Shown: positions 11,753 through 23,348 of the stretch, piece by piece
Layout of the letters: every line of letters begins with the position of its first letter
How positions within the stretch are numbered: position 1 is the first letter of the stretch
NCBI GenBank assembly: GCA_023678885.1
Contig: CM042993.1
Coordinates: 890,501-954,500, forward strand
Source of the DNA: Pogostemon cablin
Taxonomy: Eukaryota > Streptophyta > Magnoliopsida > Lamiales > Lamiaceae
DNA: 64,000 nt
Direction: 5' to 3'
Notes under the pieces: model-generated
The model's database searches: none
What the model was told of the DNA's origin: nothing
The model's input: only the letters and a program-made list of their open reading frames with translations
Position numbers and translations under genes: made by a program

Positions 11753-12303
11753 AAATTACTATGAGATACAAATATACAAAAGTATTACTACTAACTACAA
11801 AAATATATAGTGAAATTCTAATATTACCCCTACGATGTGCTGCACATAAATATTGTGTGCAGCAAAAGTTCATGTGCAGCAAAAAAAAGTGTGTGCAGCA
11901 AAAAAGTGTGGTGGTCCGACGGCGGCGGTCCGGCAGCTTTTCCGGCGACAATTTTTTTTCTTTTTCCGGCGACCAGTCGCCGGAGCTCCGGCGAGGTCAG
12001 ATTTCCGGCAGTGGTCAAATTTCCGGCGAGGTCAGGTTTTCCGGCGAGGTCAGATTTCCGACGACCGACGATGTTTTCTGGTGGTCGGCGACCGGCCGCC
12101 GGAGCTCCGGCGGCGGTCCGGTGGCGGCGGTCCGGCAGGTGATCCGGTGGTGGGTGGGGGTTGCGGGTTGTGGTTTAAAGGTATATGGGGTTAGGGGTAT
12201 ATATTTGGTATTTTACTTTAATATTTTGTATTAAATAATAATTAATTTAAATCAATGTATCTAGTAGTAATTAGGGGTACAAAGTGTGTATCTATTAGTA
12301 ATT
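11753..12303. mobile_element. possible TIR-bounded element carrying a GC-rich repeat core
   Basis: The left end reads AATTACTATGAGATACAAA. The right end, read inverted, is AATTACTAATAGATACACA, matching at most positions over about 19 bp. Between them, 11915-12170 is strikingly GC-rich in an AT-rich setting and consists of repeated TTTCCGGCGAGGTCAG and CCGGCGGCGGTCCGG motifs. Open frames exist in several overlapping frames on both strands because the repeat lacks stops; none looks like a protein. No target duplication was established. Confidence 0.4.
11915..12170. repeat. GC-rich short tandem motifs (TTTCCGGCGAGGTCAG-like)
   Basis: Near-repeats of about 16-24 bp recur at about 11987, 12014, 12033 and 12053, flanked by CCGGCGGCGGTCCGG-type sequence. 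Confidence 0.7.
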
Positions 12304-12309
12304 AATCCT

Positions 12310-12715
12310 AAGATGTTCTTTTAAATTTTTAAAGATAATTTGATATATTTAATGATAAATAAAATATTAAATACGTTATGTTATGTGAGTTAGACGGTGT
12401 AAAATTTTGTAATTGTAATATTTAAGGGTTATTACATTTTTTTAGAGGTGTGGAGATAATTTTAAAATGTGGCATTTTTTAAAATAAAAATTATAGTGTG
12501 TTATTTTTAAAAATAAATTATTAAAAGTGGTATTTTTATGGATTTTTTTTAATTCAAGACATGAAAATTTGATAAACTATTAATTAGGGGTTTGAATTAT
12601 TTTTTCTATCAATTTAAGAATTGAATTATGAAAAACTATCAATGCGGGGCCTAAATTTGTCACATATTGTCTCATATTTTATCAATTAAGGGTTTAAATT
12701 CAGGCTCCAAATTGA
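12310..12715. other. AT-rich DNA with short repeated phrases
   Basis: No gene. Phrases of the type GGGTTTGAATT and CCTAAATTTG recur, suggesting old transposon remnants. The same phrases reappear between MITEs at 13010-13080. Confidence 0.4.
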
Positions 12716-12717
12716 TA

Positions 12718-12998
12718 CTTCGTCCGTCCCATAATACTTTTCTCACTTTCCTTATTTATTTGTCCCACAAAACCTTTCACCCCCAAAAAAGGAAACACCA
12801 CTTTATCCAATAACCTCAAAAGTTACTTTAATTTCAAATTTGCCACTCCTTTTTCACACACATATCATTACTTTATACTTTTTTATTACCTAAAAATACT
12901 ACAATACCCTCCAAAGTCAATAAAGTTGGTCAAAAAGTGCAACTTTTCTTAAACAACGTGGAACAGTAAAGGTGAAAAGTATTCCGGGACGGAAGGAG
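12718..12998. mobile_element. Stowaway-like MITE A
   Basis: 281 bp between TA dinucleotides. Its ends are inverted repeats: CTTCGTCCGTCCCATAATAC at the left and GTATTCCGGGACGGAAGGAG at the right. TA duplication and CTCCCTCCGTCCC-type ends fit non-autonomous Tc1/mariner (Stowaway) elements. No coding capacity. Confidence 0.8.
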
Positions 12999-13152
12999 TA
13001 GTTTTATATATTTCAGGCTCCGAATTTATACAAAAAATAATTCAGGCCCCAAATTGATAATTTACTCATTTTTCAGGTCTTGGATTGAAAAAAAACATTT
13101 TTTATAAATATCTCTTTTTTCAACTGTAACATATTATTACTAATAAAATATA

Positions 13153-13432
13153 CTCCCTCCGTCCCAAACTCGTTGTCTTACTTCCCCTTTTTATCCGTTC
13201 CAAACTAATTGTCTTATTCAAAAAAAGGAAATTTCACATCAACCAACAACCCCCCAAAGTTTATCTTAATTTCAAAAATATCACTCCCACCTAACACACA
13301 TAACATACTTTATACATATTACCTAAAAATACCACAATACCTCCTAAAAAGTCGATAAAGTTAGTCAAAAAATAATTTTTCTTAAACTTCGTGTCTACAG
13401 TAACTAAGACAACGAGTTTGGGATGGAGGGAG
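13153..13432. mobile_element. Stowaway-like MITE B
   Basis: 280 bp flanked by TA. The left end CTCCCTCCGTCCCAAACTCG pairs with the right end CGAGTTTGGGATGGAGGGAG. Confidence 0.88.
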
Positions 13433-13520
13433 TAATATTTATTAGTGAAGGGGAATTTTCATATGAGACGGATATATGTGAGATGTATTGATTTATTATT
13501 AAAGTATGTTTATTATTATA

Positions 13521-13762
13521 CTCCCTCCGTCCCACAACTAGGTATACATTTTTCCATTTTGATTCATCCCAAAACAAAGTATATACATTTCTCTTTTTGG
13601 TATATGGGACCCACATAAACAATTATTATATGCACATGTAGCCCACCTATTACATTAATACAACTACCCACTACACATTAAAATATTATTTCTCTCACTT
13701 CATTACACATTTAAATATTATACTCCTTAATCTACGTATATCTTGTTCCGGGACGAAGGGAG
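13521..13762. mobile_element. Stowaway-like MITE C
   Basis: 242 bp flanked by TA. The left end CTCCCTCCGTCCCACAAC pairs with the right end GTTCCGGGACGAAGGGAG. Confidence 0.85.
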
Positions 13763-13924
13763 TATATGTAAAGTAAAGTTTATTAATAGTTAAAATATGT
13801 TTGTGGTGAGTTATTAACTTATTATATTATAACCACCTAAAATTATTTAGATCATTGTTCATTATAATTTTAAGAAAAATATATTTTAATTATCTATATG
13901 CATATTTTATTCATATAAAAATTA

Positions 13925-14209
13925 CTCCCTCCGTCCCACACTTATGTTTACACTTTCCGTTTTTGTCCGTCCCACACTTATATTCACCACCCAAAAAAAG
14001 GAAACTTCACACATTAACCAACAAACTCAAAAGTTATCTTAATTTCAAAAATATCACTCTCACCTAACACACATAATATACTTTATAATTTATTTATTAC
14101 CTAAAAATACCACAATACCCCTAAAAAGTTAACAAAGTTGGTCAAAAAATAATTTTTCTTAAACTCCGTATTTACAGTGCCGGTAAATTTAACTATGGGA
14201 CGGAGGGCG
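13925..14209. mobile_element. Stowaway-like MITE D
   Basis: 285 bp flanked by TA. The left end CTCCCTCCGTCCCACACT pairs with the right end CTATGGGACGGAGGGCG. The interior closely resembles MITE B, so the two belong to one family. Confidence 0.85.
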
Positions 14210-14211
14210 TA

Positions 14212-16050
14212 TAATTTAACACGAATCACAAACCGTATCATATAAAAACCGTCTAACAAAGAAACTTTTTTTTGTTAGTGGGTAGGGTTGGGGTATAGTG
14301 TGTTTAGTCACATAGGTGGGGCAGTTATATTTAGCCAATTAAGTGAATGAGTCAAAATGATAACAACACATGAGGCTGTATACACCCATTTGGCCTCATT
14401 TGGAATGTATGTTTATTTCTTGTACCAAATTAATTTCCAGTAAAGGTTTAAAATTTTTCAAACTGTTTATTGCTTTGTTTTTTGGCAAAATATGGGATAG
14501 ACATTACACAGTACCTCTATACATGCCTACCCTGTTGCCCTCATGAATTGTCACCAATATCATCTAGTAGTCATTTTTATTTATTTTTCCTATTTATTTT
14601 ATGATTTCAGTACAAAATTAAGTATTATCAAACAAATGATGATCATGTGATACTCCATCATTTTTCACCTCGTGAAAATTATTACTTAGGATTATAACAT
14701 TCACATTCTCACAAAATAATATACTCCATAATATATGTATATGCAATACTGACAGATAAATCAACAGATCGGATTAGTGAGTACTCTTGAGGAAATTTTG
14801 AATTAACTGATCTTTATTTGATGGGAAACCAATGGATTAAAAATTATTTTCTGTTCTTAGAATTAATCAGTATAATAATAAAAATAAATAAATTAAATAA
14901 AACGACTTCCACATGGGGGTGTTACCTAGTGTTAAATATTGCCTTGTGTTTTATAGTCCTTGCTGGGCTGGCCACTTCCTCAATTCACACTCGATTTTGA
15001 CCTTACATTAGGATGAATTAATTATCGAAATTTATAATTAATTCTACCTAATTTAAAAAGACTGCCAATCAATATTTAGAACATGATAAATCAAATTCAA
15101 GTATTGACAGCATATATATACCATGATTATAAAAAAAAAGTTTTAAAATCGATGTGATTTTAATTAATTAATTAATCATTGACTTAATCAAAATATAAAG
15201 CATCTAAAAGGGGGGAAAAATCCTCAGGTTTATAAAAATAAAATAAAATTTAGTCACCTAATTTTTGAAAAATATGATTTTATATTTTTGTAGAAAAATT
15301 TATATAAGGCTCAAAAAAATTAATTTAATTAGGAGCCAGAGTAGTGAGAGTACCTTATATGGCTTAATTCGGTATTTCAATATAAATTAATTTCAATTTT
15401 ATGTCATTGATTTTATATGTTAATGTGTAAAAGTGATTTTGGGTGCGCCTAGGATGATAAATTAAAATTAAGGTTATGGAGAGTTTTTTTTTTAAATTTT
15501 TTTATATTTATCTAATGATAGTAATTAAATTAAAATTTAATCTAATAGTTAATATGTATATATAACATAAACAACTACATAAAAAAATAACTGAAGAAAT
15601 ATAAATTGCTTTAGCAATAAAGGATTGTGATTAATTAAGGAAAAAAAAATGCAAGATAAAGCGCATTAACTCATTATAGAAGTTGATCATTCAGATTGCT
15701 CTTAAAGACCCCACCCCAAAGAAGATCTAAATGAAGAAATAATTGGGTAAGATGTTGCTAATAATATATAGAATAACATGGTAATTAAAGTAGTAGTAAT
15801 TAATACTACTTCCTATTTCATAAAGTTTCATTTCGCCCACTTTAAACAGAAAGGAGAATGAAAAGGAGAAACAACACCATTGAATTGATTGCCCCCTTTC
15901 TTTATTTCTTCATTTTCTCTTCCACCCAATATTTTTAATTAAACATTTATTCAGGGGCCCAAATGGTTTCAACCTTCAGATTTATAAATGTACAAATGAA
16001 TCTAATTATCAAGTTTAATGAACAGATGAAAAATTAAAGAAATAAATATA
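14212..16050. other. AT-rich intergenic DNA, no gene recognised
   Basis: No coding frame with recognisable content. A frame at 14818-15000 (+) is short and unconvincing. Confidence 0.5.
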
Positions 16051-16054
16051 GAAA

Positions 16055-16260
16055 TACCTGCAAAAGTTGCAAAATTAGGGTAAATTCTCCAAGGATTTTT
16101 TTGGATATGTATGGAGAGATGTTGTGAAGAATCTATGAGATTTTGATTGAATTGAATTCTGAAATATAAACAGAGATATACTAATTGTGATGATGATCAT
16201 ATTAGATCATCTCTGCTTCTGATTACTGGATCTAGTGTTTGTGTGTATTTATATTACTAT
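16055..16260 (-). promoter_or_regulatory. possible promoter and non-coding first exon
   Basis: On the minus strand a TATA-like TATAAATACACAC (about 16240-16252) is followed by leader-like CA-rich sequence. A candidate splice donor, TTTGCAG|GTATTTC, lies near 16060. No protein frame follows, so this could be a non-coding transcript, a relic or chance. Confidence 0.25.
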
Positions 16261-16269
16261 AACGCCACT

Positions 16270-17217
16270 GCCACCACATCTTTTGAAATCATATTATATT
16301 GTTTTTGTAAATCTCGACTTTCGTTGCAGCAATGTGTCTTACTCCTATGTGATTAATTGTAAATTGCTTACAAATATAATTTTTTAATTTTACTTTATGA
16401 ACTATGTACCTTTGAATGAAAATGGATTACGGAAAGAATGTGTGTGTATTGTTTTTTTTTTTAATTATAAAATAAAATAGTAAAACTGTCCATCTTCCGT
16501 GGTCTACTATGAAGAAAAGAAAATTTAATTAAACTAAAAAACTAATCCTCCCATACGAGACGCAAGTCACACTAGGCATTTTCATGCGTTTCAATTCAAG
16601 TTCATTTTCTCACAAAAGAATATGACAAATAACTAATAATTCCAAAATATATTTTAATATTTTAAAATTATCATTCTTTTTTAACTTATGAGTAATTTAC
16701 AATTTATTTATTAAAATAGTACGAGTACTAATTGTCTCAAAAGTAAATAAATAAATAAATAAGAGATTGTGACAATAATAGACATTTTAGCTTTGTAGGG
16801 AATAAAAGTTACTGGGTTTAGAAAGTTAGAAGATCTGTGCGTGTTTCTATAGTTTAAGCCCACTAGATTGGGCCTTGTGTGCAGAAGCCCATATGTGAGT
16901 CCAACATATACCTATGAACTTCATGTGTGTGCGCGCTCAATAAAAATTCACGAGTTAAAAATAAATCATTTTTTAAAATCATTGATTCTTAATTATCTTT
17001 CATATAACACCACCTAATTTTAAGAAGCATTTTTTAGGAAGAAAATAGGAAAACACTTGCAATTTTCTTTATTTAATTATACATTTTTTTTTAAAACACT
17101 TGATGCTTTGAACTTACACATTCGTAATAAACATACGTGAAGAGCAAATAAAGTTCAAATGGCCTTTCATTCTCAATCTTCAAACGATCAAGGCAGACAA
17201 AACTGTTGTCTATAACC
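16270..17217. other. AT-rich 3' flank of the dehydrogenase gene
   Basis: No gene was recognised. Confidence 0.5.
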
Positions 17218-19741
17218 TCATTCATTAAGACATCGTGTTGTCCTCGACATCAATCGAGCCAGCTTCACATTCGACAATTTGAAACGGGGGCAGTCACTGC
17301 ACGAGGCGCCTCCCGTTACTGAGCTCGTGCTTATGCCTGTCTCAGCAGCTAGTTTTACTATCTCATCCATTCCCTTGATTACTTTATCGAAGCAAATGTA
17401 CCTTCCGGAGGCTCTCTTTTTCGTCTCCTCAAAAACACGAACATGAGCCTTTGCTAATCTCTCTATGTCCACTGTTGCTAGCAAGCCATAAGTGAACATT
17501 TCTTGCACTCCTTTAAGGTATGCAATTGTAGATGTAGAATTTCTTTGACAGAATCCAGAGCCAGTAATAAGTCCTGGACAAATGGTGGCTAGTTTTAGAC
17601 CACTATCTTTAGCAATCTCCCACGCAGCTCTTTCGGCCCTTAGCTTCCCGAGAGCATACCAGAGCTGTCGATTGTAAGGGGGGAATTTAAGCTCGATTTC
17701 AACTAGCAAGTCAACTTTGTTATGTAAAGAAATCAAGTGAGTTATTCCTTGAAAGGAACACACACAAGAAATCTTATTCATTATATGTACCTTTTTATCA
17801 ATGCAGATAGACTCATCACTCCAGCACTTGTGGTCAATTAAGCACGAAACTTCATTGCAAGAGATATCCCGCCAAATGCAGGTCAAAAGAGATGAGGTTA
17901 GAATGCAGTGTCTAACAGTAGGTGAAATTCTACATGCTTTTACCACGTTCTTGCTGGCATTCACCTCAATATCAGCCATGGTTTTCTACAAACAACAAAT
18001 TTAGCAATGAGATCCATGTAATTATAAAAAATTGCCCATCGGAGCTTATAAGGCCAATAAGATCAGTTAGCTATTTAGAAGAAACAAGTGAGGGGATTGA
18101 TCTTGATTTGATCAAATTTGGCACGCTAATTATGAATATTTCACGTGTTAGCCTAGGCCAAATGTTAACTTACATAGACCTAGAGTATAGTTGTTAACTG
18201 ATTACATCTCATAAAACAAGTACATGGTATTATGTTTTAAATATGACGTGTGCATTATTATGCCATGAAGCAGTATGGTCCCCTGTTTAATACTAATAAT
18301 AGTGCAACACTTTAACGTAGAAGTGTGCTCTTATAAACTTGTTACCTACTACCTCTGCTGCATATGGGTTAATACAAATACGTAGACAATTGCAATGTCA
18401 AACAATTGGCTGGCCCTAAATGCATAAACTATCTTAATCATAGTACACATAAATGCTTGGATTATATCTTCTCATTCGTCAATGCTACCAACTTTGTAGA
18501 TTAAGCAAACAAGCATTTGTTAGTATTTAACTAAGGCTTTCCACATCTTCTAGATGACTTTGGCAGAAGTAGTAAGGATCTTGTTAAATATAAAGAATAT
18601 ATCATCATACAACAACACCACCAAACCAATCATTTATTTCGCTACATGAGTGATCAGCTGTAAAAATCATATTTGGCGGCACATATTACTTTATATTTGA
18701 GTTGAATATTAGTCATTAATGAAGGTAGAAATTACTCACGGAGTAACCAGATAGTCCAGCAGGGTCCACAAATGCAGCGGTATGGAAAACACCACGACAG
18801 CCATCGAATGCGTCGGTTAGGCTTTCTACTTCTGTGAGCTTGGCCATCACAACTTCAATAATAGTACTATCGTTTAATCTCATTTCGCCAGATGTCTCCA
18901 TCTCTCTTAATTTTTCAACATCTTCTGCAATTTCAGTTCAATGATATTTAATATCATACCAACAACAATGACAAGAATACTGCAGATGGTGTAACAATGT
19001 GGCAAAATTATGAAAGTGAACAGTTGTGGTCTTTGATTAGGACTCATGAATACAGCGGTACGTGTCATGTTCCATCTCGTATTCCACTCTTTAATCGAAT
19101 GATAATATGGCTGAATCACTCATTCATAAACGCAAAATGAGTCATATAAACAACCCAAAACTTTTCCATCATTCAGCATTATTATTTCCCCCAAGTGTTA
19201 ATAAATCTTCTCTTGTTTAATAGTATGATCACATATAAGGATTACAAAGATAACAATTGGGGAAAAGTGAGAGAAATTGAAAGACATACCAAAGCAGAGG
19301 TGAACTTCAGAAAAACTTGAAAAATTGAATGACGATATATAAATTGAATTTGCCATAAAAGGAATAATCAGACTTATGGATAATAATTTTTTTTTTTTAA
19401 ATCTGGACATCGATCAAACACAATTTCTAAATACGAATAAAACCCACTAATCCCAACCATGATTAAAATTAACAGAACGCACCTTTATTATCAACGATGA
19501 TTCGCACAGAGTAACCGCTAACCAGAAGCTGATTCACGACGGCGATCCCCAGGTACGACACGCCGCTGGTGACGCAAACTAGGCGGTCCAATACGTCGCC
19601 GTTTTCGGCCGGCATCGCATTATCGGCGCCGCCGAAGCCGTCGTCGTCCTTGCGGCGGTGCACGGCAGCGCAGGATAGCAGCATGCGGCGAAATTCGAGG
19701 AGCTCTGCTTTCTGAGTCTCCTCTAACCTCACAATCCCCAT
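17218..19741 (-). CDS. cinnamoyl-CoA reductase-like NAD(P)-binding Rossmann protein
   Basis: Four exons: 19483-19741, 18740-18924, 17791-17985 and 17218-17664. All introns are GT-AG, the phases fit, and they encode 361 aa. The Rossmann fold starts near residue 54 (LVCVTSGVSYLGIAVVNQLL), followed by VRIIVDN at the usual cofactor-selecting strand, FHTAAFVDPAGLSGYS, LTSSLLTCIW and the catalytic YxxxK as LWYALGKLRAE. KLATICPGLITG and RYICFDKV are typical of the extended SDR/CCR family. The CCR hallmark NWYCYGK is replaced by LWYALGK and the glycine motif is non-standard (TSGVSYLG), so true cinnamoyl-CoA reductase activity is doubtful; the substrate is unknown. An N-terminal extension of about 50 residues precedes the fold. 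It resembles the uncharacterised Arabidopsis CCR-like group (from memory At5g14700). A cytosolic location is inferred from the lack of a signal peptide. Confidence 0.92.
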
Positions 19742-19941
19742 TGTAGCTGCTCAGCAAGCACCTAGTGGAACTTCTCAGCTTGTGGGGAAGTGCTTATAAC
19801 CGTCAGCTCATTCGGAGAGAGAGAGGGAGAAATCCTCGGGAATCATGAAAGAAGCGCCTCAGATTTTACAGCTTCAGCTGGAAACACAAAAATGGCTTCG
19901 CTAATTTGTTGCGAATTGCGATAGACTGATATATTCACCCA

Positions 19942-19952
19942 CCTTATATATA
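19942..19952 (-). promoter_or_regulatory. TATA box of the CCR-like gene
   Basis: Minus-strand TATATATAAGG about 200 bp before the start codon, leaving a 5' leader of roughly 170 bp. Confidence 0.5.
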
Positions 19953-20097
19953 TACATACATAAAGTGATATAGATACACACATTTAACTACTCTCACCCT
20001 ACGTAGCTTAGCTTTATTTGAAACGACAGAGTGTGAGACGTAATTTTTTCCTTTAATTATGCTAATAATTACGTCTGCGTGTTTATTTTAATAAATA

Positions 20098-20301
20098 CTC
20101 TTCTCTTCCCAACTGGAAATAGACTTTCCCTACATTGTTTAAGAAATTTTTTTTTAAATATTTTTTAAGTAATAAATTAAATATAAAGTAATATTATGAA
20201 GGAAAAAAAAAGTAACTTTTTAAAGTTATTGATTTTTTTTTTAAACTTATTATGGGACGAACGAATAACCAAAGTGTGTAACTTTTGTATGACGGATGAA
20301 G
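20098..20301. mobile_element. possible degraded Stowaway-like MITE
   Basis: The right end GACGGATGAAG precedes TA. The left end CTCTTCTCTTCCC follows TA. The inverted match is weak. Confidence 0.35.
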
Positions 20302-20464
20302 TAATTAATAATAAACATATTTTAAAAATAATCCCTCTGTTTTTTTTTTATTCTTTTCATTTTTATCGGTATACAAATTTTTTTACTTTACTATATAAAG
20401 GTAAAAAAGACATAACAATAATAAATCCTCTCTCATATAATTTATTTTAAAAAAACATTCATAC

Positions 20465-22420
20465 TTTTTTTTTTAATCAGGGAAAATAATTCATATTATT
20501 AAAAAGAGTTAGGTATGAGAAATACTTAGCTTCAAAATAATTACATGAGAATTTACAAATAAAAAGAGATACTATCAGAGATATAATATCTTAATTGATC
20601 ATACCCCTAGGATTAGTTATCCAATTTTGAAATCTCCCTGGTAAACTAACTAATGAAGGATCACATATCCAATTCCAAACTCTAACCTTTATCTCATCTA
20701 CCAACCTCTTCAATGAGTATTTCTCTCCATGAAAAACGAACATATTTCTAGTTTTCCATATTAACATGCTTGTTCATCTTTTTGCGTGTCCCCAAGTGTA
20801 GGGAATCAATTGCAGTTCAGCGTGTGACCAAGTATATTATTGAACCCAAAGGATAATTTTAAACTTACCATTTAATCTATTTATGACAACTCTAACCTAA
20901 GACAAATCTGGATTTTTAAGTGAATTAATTAAACCTAAGATGCAGAAAATAAGTACTAAAAATAATAAAATAGCAAATAAAATAAATATGGTAGTATTCA
21001 AGAGAGAAGATAGTCAGCACTAGGAAATCCAGTTAGATTGGTCAAATCAAATCACAAGACAATCAGTTAGAGTCCCTGCAGTTCTTATGAAAGCAATCAC
21101 TTAATTATGTTAAATTTCTTTTCTAAAGTAAACTTAACACATAAATCTGGTTCAAACCATCAGATGCACTAGCCAATGGTGTTACAAGCAACACACATGG
21201 TTAGGTATGAAAGCATATTATCCAAAATTAAGAAAGAAAGAGTAAGAAAAACCCTAAATATGGTGTGATTCTCCATTCTCTCCTCTGTGATTCTAAATCT
21301 TCTTGTTCTCCTTCTCAAATAAACAACACTGATGAACTCTCCGGGATGGGTGGATGGGATGGTGCGGTGAAAGAGTATGGAAAAGTACGTATGGATGTGG
21401 AGAGTTAGGGTTTTGAACACCCCAAGGGCTCCTTTTATAGTTGAAGGCTGAAAAATTTTGAACTCCACCTCAAAATAGGGCTTTTTCAAGTCAAAAACAC
21501 GAACGAGCCGAAAATTGGGCCGTCGGGTCGCGCCACTCATCAGCAGATTGCGCGACCTCACGGTTTTGCTCATAACTTCTTCATCCGGACTCCGATTAAG
21601 ATGATTTTTACGCTCACGCGATCCTCTCTTCATCAGCTTTCTATTTATATAAAGAACTCACAAAATCTCTAACGTTTGAAGGGAACGAGTCGTGCTGGTC
21701 GGCACAGCTTGCGCGTCTTCACCATTTTGATCATAACACCCTCATCCGATCTCCAATTGAGGTGTTTCTTGAGCCAAAATGACCTTTTCTTATGTGGCTT
21801 TCCAACCATATATCACATGATCAATTTGGACTTCTACATAAATACAAAAAAATTATGCAACTTGGGCATGCATTTTTCAGCATTCTTTCACGATTTCACT
21901 CTTCATTCCAACTTTGCACTTTTAATCTGTTTTTCACCTAAAAGCATGAAATAACACCTCAAATACACCAATATCTTAAAAATATGAAAATTAACCATTT
22001 AGTGCTAAAATACGAACATAAATTCCACAAAACGGTGCTAAATCGGACCCTAAAACATGCAAATTTTCACACTAAACATAACCATATAACACATTCACAT
22101 ACGGATATAGTTAGATCCTTCCCTTTCTTCCCTGGAATAAGACTACTGAAATGAAGTAGGTTATTCAAGGGATTCGAGGAAAGAACTGTCTTCACACCCA
22201 TCCACTCGATTCACTTCATCCAAACTTTATAAGCAAAATCACATTCAAAGAAAATATGTCGAACCGTCTCAGGATGAGGGTCACAAAACACACAATTAGT
22301 GATAATTCCCGCTTGTAAGCTTTGTCTCCTTTAAAGCAGAGTTGTTGTTGGAATTCTTTCCCATAAGACTCTCCAAAAACACATTCATACTTAACCCACT
22401 TAAAATATTTTATCATTTAT
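20465..22420 (-). mobile_element. 5'-truncated LINE, interrupted by an insertion
   Basis: On the minus strand, 22420-22110 encodes the zinc-binding region found at the C-terminus of plant LINE reverse-transcriptase proteins. CVFCDPHPETVRHIFFEC carries the C-x2-C and H-x4-C pattern and is followed by DFAYKVWMK. After a gap of about 1.3 kb the frame resumes at 20782-20590 with MLIWKTRNMFVFHGE and RVWNWICDPS, the usual C-terminal end of these proteins. A 3' tail runs to an A-rich end at about 20465-20475. Several stops (for example TGA after VWMK) show it is dead. The 5' part is missing, as is usual for LINE copies. Confidence 0.8.
20783..22110 (-). mobile_element. LTR-like insertion (probable solo LTR) inside the LINE
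   Basis: It separates two parts of one LINE reading frame. On the minus strand it begins near TGAATGTGTTATATGG and ends CTTGGGGACA, giving TG...CA ends. The text (ATTGATTCCCTACACTTGGGG near the end, TTTAGCACCGTTTTGTGG near the start) is of the kind seen in long plant gypsy-type LTRs. The 154-codon frame inside (21169-21633, minus) has no protein features. No target duplication was fixed, so the borders are good to about 10 bp. Confidence 0.55.
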
Positions 22421-23173
22421 ATATTTTTAAAAAAATACTATAATATCTCTAAAAATTAAAATTTCTTTTTAAAAGTTAAAATAATAATAATAATAATAAA
22501 ACAATGGAGGAAACATTTTCCAATATTCTATTTTCATAAAAATGTTACATATTTGGAATATGAGGATTAGCTATTTTTTAGTACTATATTTTTATCTCTC
22601 TTTCATCGTTCTAATGAGCAAAGATGTAATTATTTTTAATTAATAGTAATACTATGTTAGTATTTAAACTTTTTGCAAATAAAATTGATGTGACAGTTTT
22701 CTGAATATATTAAATATTTTTAATATCATCCAGAAAGATCTTTAGCCGGCCCAGATTGTCAACGGCTTTGGAAGTTAGGCTGCCATGCTCCCAAACGTTG
22801 ACTGGCAGGTGCAGTGCACGTGGAATCAATGGTTTAGACTATCCTCTTTCATAACCTACAACAACCAAATCCAATAATATAATATTTATTTATCTCTCAT
22901 CAACATATACAACCTACAATCCAACTCAACCTCAATTTTTTATACCCCATCAACAACCCACTACAACCTACCTTTTTAATAAATATTCATTTCTCTCTTA
23001 TCTACATATACAATATATTATATACTCCTATTATTATTTTGAAAAAATTTCAATAAAATTAAAATAATCATATATTTTAAAAAATATTTAATTTCATAAT
23101 TATAATAAAAAGAGAAAGATATAATTTGGGATTAAGAGAATTTTTATTTTGATTCAAAATATATTAATATAAT
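22421..23173. other. AT-rich DNA with CA-rich repeated phrases
   Basis: No gene. Around 22860-23000, phrases such as CAACCTACAA and ATTTCTCTC recur, suggesting a decayed repeat. Confidence 0.4.
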
Positions 23174-23277
23174 ACTCTATTCAGTGGCGGACCTATGTAG
23201 GAGATAGGGGGCACTGGCCCCCCTGAAATTTCAATAATAATTAGTATATACATAGAAAATATTAAATAATTCCTCAG

Positions 23278-23330
23278 TGGCCTAGTGGTGAGCAAGCAAA
23301 TTGATGCGTTGGAGGTCTTGTGTTCGATTC
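23278..23330 (+). promoter_or_regulatory. tRNA-like Pol III A and B boxes (SINE-like head)
   Basis: TGGCCTAGTGG (23278-23288) fits the A-box consensus TRGCNNAGTGG exactly. GTTCGATTC (23322-23330) fits the B-box core at tRNA-like spacing. The flanking bases do not fold into an obvious full tRNA, so this is more likely a SINE-type or tRNA-derived segment captured in the hAT element. Confidence 0.55.
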
Positions 23331-23348
23331 ACTCTCAGCGAAGGATTA

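Noticed and set aside
11761..12234. 157-codon frame and several overlapping frames on both strands
   Set aside because: All lie in the GC-rich repeat core, where stops are rare in every frame. The translations are repeats of Ser/Gly/Arg text.
21169..21633. 154-codon minus-strand frame
   Set aside because: It lies within the LTR-like insertion that splits the LINE and shows no protein features.
23278..23345. possible tRNA gene
   Set aside because: A and B boxes are present, but paired acceptor, anticodon and T stems are not. It is better explained as a SINE-like or tRNA-derived segment.
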